Source: Argentina anserina
Lineage: Eukaryota > Streptophyta > Magnoliopsida > Rosales > Rosaceae
Direction of reading: 5' to 3'
Length of the DNA: 64,000 nt
Assembly (NCBI RefSeq): GCF_933775445.1
Contig: NC_065875.1
Coordinates: 26,349,555 to 26,413,554 of the forward strand
Position numbers and translations under genes: made by a program. Below, in pieces: positions 60,801 through 64,000 of this stretch (the stretch's first letter is position 1; each line of letters starts with the position of its first letter). The notes beneath the pieces are model-generated. The model was not told the origin of the DNA and did no database searches. It saw only the letters and a program-made list of their open reading frames with translations.

Positions 60801-63800
60801 CAGATTAACTTACTTCCAAAAAATGGCATGAACAAGGTCCATTTTCCCTTATCTCTTTACGAATCTCTTTAATTTGGAATTTGCTTATTATGAACGATAC
60901 AGATAAAAGGGAAACTCTTTTATTCTTTCATTCATATTGTCCAATTAGAAAGCAGAAGCATCATGTAACGAATTATTACACCGGCTTCGAAATGCCTGCA
61001 TGTTTCAGCTGGACCCTTTTCTTTAAGCTCTGATGACCACATTTTAATAATTTGCCTGTTAATCATTTGTAGAGAACTTGGACAATACCAATTATACTAT
61101 CACTTTAGCTTTGTTTTGACGAGTCCAAAGCCCCAGTAGCAGAAACCAAAGCTCAGATAAATACATAGAGTTTAGAGCAGATCAGATTTACACAAACCAA
61201 CCACTAGAACTGATGCAGGCTACTTAAATTAATCAGAATTAAAAATCCAAATGAAATTGATCCATTGACCTCTGTTTGTGGTGACAATCATATGATTCAT
61301 ATATAAAATTACACATTTTTTTAATTGCAGACTATCTGATCAAGTTGTTTCTGCACATTAGACAATAAGGATGATCTCAAACATATATACCTATCTCACT
61401 GCGGCTGACAATTATTTCATATAGTCCTAAAGAAATTAAAGGATATATATGTCTGATCAAGCTGTTTATGATTTGGATCTGAAACCCTAAAACTTGATGA
61501 ACCACATGGACAACCCCACATGGACAACCAATCTGGGCATAGAAAACAACTCATTGTAGTGAGTTTTAAGTCAAGTTTTCCAGTCACATTCAGTAAGATT
61601 CTACCAACCACTACAAAACCTGCTGTGCCTATGCCCACATACAATCATACTGATCTTATTTAGAGTATCCCAGTAGCTCCTTCTATTTATTTATTTTTTT
61701 TGCTGAAGAATTAAGGGTTCTGATAAAGACAATAATGACTTTCTTTTCTGTTTTTTCCTTTGGACCAAATTATGACAAAGGGGATTCAAACCTGCTCAAT
61801 CTTTAAGCATCCATGAGGACCATGACCAAAAGCTTTTGTCCAGCTACTAACAGACTCTGATCAAAGCAATGTGGGAAATGACTACATTACATGATTCAAT
61901 TTCAAAAGTCTACTACGGCATTTCCTCAAATACCTATGTGCATGTGCTTAACTCAATGTAAGAATTTAATATCCATGCATTTGTATGTATCTGCTACTTC
62001 GAGAATGAACATGTAGAATGGGATTGTATAATCGAATTTGCATTTGTATGCAAACTGTTCTTGTTTTGTCTTCTAGATTTGATTCCACAAATGCAGTCAT
62101 CTCAGAAAGAACTCAAATGTTTCAGCTCATAGAGAAAACAAATTAATTACTCGTTTAAAGCTAAAAGAAAAGTAGGAGAAATTCCAATCAGAGTGCCAAA
62201 AACTAAAGGAGGGCAATAGCATAACAATGAGACATCATAGAATAATGAATTGTGCATAGAAGCATAAATGCTTTCTCTTTGTGCTTTCCACAGAGCAAAC
62301 TTTAGAACGAATGTGAAAATGGGATTTGGATTTAATGCCTTGGAGATTTAAACGTCTGCCTGAACTTAAAAGGTGTTTGATTTACACAAAATGAACTTCC
62401 CAGAGTGATTTTTTCTTGACTTCTATAACGATAATGACCAAACTTCAGTAATGCATCAACAACCGAAGAATATCTGTGGGCTCAGAGTCATCCAAGTGAT
62501 GACTGAGATGAAGAATCCACCTTTGATTTTGGTCTAAAGTATTTTATAAACATGTGCGCATCACCTGTATCCCATAGGAGAATAATATGAGCACACTCCC
62601 AGTAGAAGAAGTCTTTATATTCTGTTGGAAAGCACTAAGACAAGCTAGTGCAAAACTGAAAGGAATTGCTGGTAATGGTTGGTTGCTGCATACTGGCAGC
62701 TAGTGCAATAGTTGAAGCACAGCCGACACAATCCATCTTCCATGAGAACATCGATCACCTTCCACATTTCATAGGCTCAATTCCAAAGTTTATAATACAT
62801 TTTACGTTGAAATAACATGTATAACAGAGCAATGAACTGTGAACTCCTCTTGTATAGGGAAATCAAGACCGCGGAGTTGTATCATCCGGCTACCCTTGGT
62901 CCTTTACGAACAGTTCTACTTGCATTGTTGAACCAGAGATTGTGCATTATACGAATAACAAGAGAAATGAGAGACCAACATCAGAATAAGAAGAGCACTG
63001 ATGCAAATATGCAGGTGACGTCAGCCAATCGTATTCCCATATACATGTGTGACGCAATTCCTTCTTATAAACTGGGCATGTGGGTGGTCCTTGCACTAGG
63101 TTTGAAGGGCCTAAATGATAGCGTATGGAGCCGAAGTTGCACTAACACAAGGACAAAGATGAGTTTTGTCCATGTGAAAGAGTAGGACAGCCACGCCAGA
63201 ACACATTGCTTTCCACTTATTTGTAATCCATGGATCCAATCCCAAAAAGGCAGGTACATTATGGACAGTGGATAACCTATCAGCTATGGCTTCTTCTACT
63301 TTGGAGTTTTCGTTTAGTTTCTGCCCAACTTTGTCGTGCAATGGATGTATTAAGAACCCTAAGCTCCAATTCTGATACTCCACAACAATGGAATTTAGTG
63401 CGTGAATCGTGATCCACCAAATGCTGAAGGCATAGCATTATTAGTTTAATGCAGAAAATGTGCAGGGACACTAATTGCTTCCAGAAACACGAAGAACAAA
63501 ATAACTTGGAGCACGTGACTTGAGAACAAAATTCATGACTCGTGAAAAAGAGATTTTCCAATACCTGGTGAGGAAAGCCAAATAAGTATGCCAAATACAT
63601 GGATTTGAGCCACCTGACATTCATACAAGATCTCTGATCTCTGTTTAACTACCCAGAAGGAAAGAAAAAACACCGCAAGGGTTAACGGCAGAAGTTAACT
63701 CCTGAAGTTGCAAACAATGCCAGGACTTTGACACTAACCAACATAAGAAACGAGAAGTTTAAGTAACATTGCAAACAGTTTGGAGACACTTCATAATATA

Positions 63801-64000
63801 AATCTCATCTGTACTTCCCAAAGATTTGAAATAGATAGTAAACAAGACAAAGCAAAATCCAAAAGTCAGCTCCCATATCTTTAACAACTTACAGCCATCC
63901 ACATCTATTTTGGCAGTACAACCAAAGGCTGCAAAGGTAAAGGAAGCGACTTGGGTGGTACTAGCGTCAAGATTTCTTCTTCCTAAAAGTGCACTTTCGA
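57831..64000. other. Long gene-poor end of the window
   Basis: About 6 kb without a supported gene. It holds a decayed relative of the 35-kb hairpin element at 58556-58574 and the GC-rich patch at 59972-60167. Frames at 61417, 62817 and 63111 show no domain, signal or repeat pattern. Confidence 0.5.
59972..60167 (-). other. GC-rich patch with two exon-like segments (unidentified)
   Basis: In an AT-rich gap, the minus strand shows a 34-nt segment (60134-60167). It is preceded by a strong acceptor (a run of T then AG) and followed by a GT, and next comes a GC-rich 108-nt segment (59972-60079) after another AG. Joined, one frame ends SRSPPPPSGFAAPTNLR and stops; a second frame is also open. Base composition is unlike the flanks. 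No upstream exon or family could be named, so this may be a gene end, a captured gene fragment or chance. Confidence 0.2.

Noticed and set aside
61417..61644. Cys-containing 75-codon frame, considered as a secreted peptide
   Set aside because: No signal peptide, no conserved cysteine spacing, and no splice support.
62817..63383. Overlapping frames on both strands near 63 kb
   Set aside because: No domain, no codon bias and no promoter context; chance frames are the simplest view.
63967..64000. Possible last codons of a minus-strand gene at the right edge (ending RKKKS and a stop)
   Set aside because: Too short to judge; the frame leaves the window after about ten codons.
1..64000. CRISPR array, operon or prophage-like system
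   Set aside because: Split genes and plant families throughout; no spaced direct repeats of CRISPR type and no phage genes.

Overview
The window is nuclear plant DNA, from a eudicot and most likely a rosid. Protein genes are split by short GT-AG introns, intergenic DNA is AT-rich, and the families are typical of land plants (PERK kinase, SRO/RCD1-like, BURP-domain protein, DUF936, DUF1645, plant nucleoredoxin with a C1 zinc module). Nothing looks bacterial or viral. I rebuilt 15 protein-coding genes by joining exons at splice sites that keep the reading frame. Species cannot be fixed from the sequence alone.

Layout. 1-5.7 kb: two tandem nucleoredoxin genes on the minus strand, separated by a small inverted-repeat transposon and a decayed RNase H fragment. 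5.9-7 kb: a probable solo LTR holding a 64-bp tandem repeat. 7.2-8.2 kb: a GH17 beta-1,3-glucanase. 9.5-10 kb: a small single-pass membrane protein. 10.8-13 kb: a bHLH transcription factor. 13.6-16.8 kb: a PERK receptor kinase. 18.7-20.3 kb: an SRO (RCD1-like) protein, convergent with a STE20/BLUS1-like kinase at 20.8-25.7 kb. 29.3-30.2 kb: a DUF1645 protein. 31.7-34.2 kb: an AMSH2-like deubiquitinase. 39.2-42.1 kb: a cytosolic-type beta carbonic anhydrase. 42.7-43.2 kb: a RING finger protein. 43.9-46.2 kb: transposon remnants. 47.2-49.2 kb: a DUF936 protein. 50.3-52.0 kb: an NFD6-like organellar protein. 55.8-57.8 kb: a BURP-domain polygalacturonase beta-subunit-like protein. 57.8-64 kb: mostly empty, with a few odd patches.

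Gene order matches, from memory, the Arabidopsis chromosome 1 segment around At1g70340-At1g70460 (DUF936, PG2, betaCA4, DUF1645, kinase, SRO3, PERK13) and its paralogous segment At1g23540-At1g23790. AMSH2 and bHLH90 sit together in Arabidopsis at At1g10600-At1g10610. The window therefore looks like a less fractionated ancestral block.

The genes do not form one pathway. Recurring themes are cell wall (PERK, BURP/PG beta, GH17), redox and stress (nucleoredoxins, SRO), and stomata or CO2 signalling (BLUS1-like kinase, beta carbonic anhydrase). No new multi-gene system is evident. The most useful leads are gene-structure oddities (two GC-AG introns, 20-nt exons), the tandem nucleoredoxin pair, several non-autonomous elements, and a GC-rich spliced-looking patch near 60 kb.
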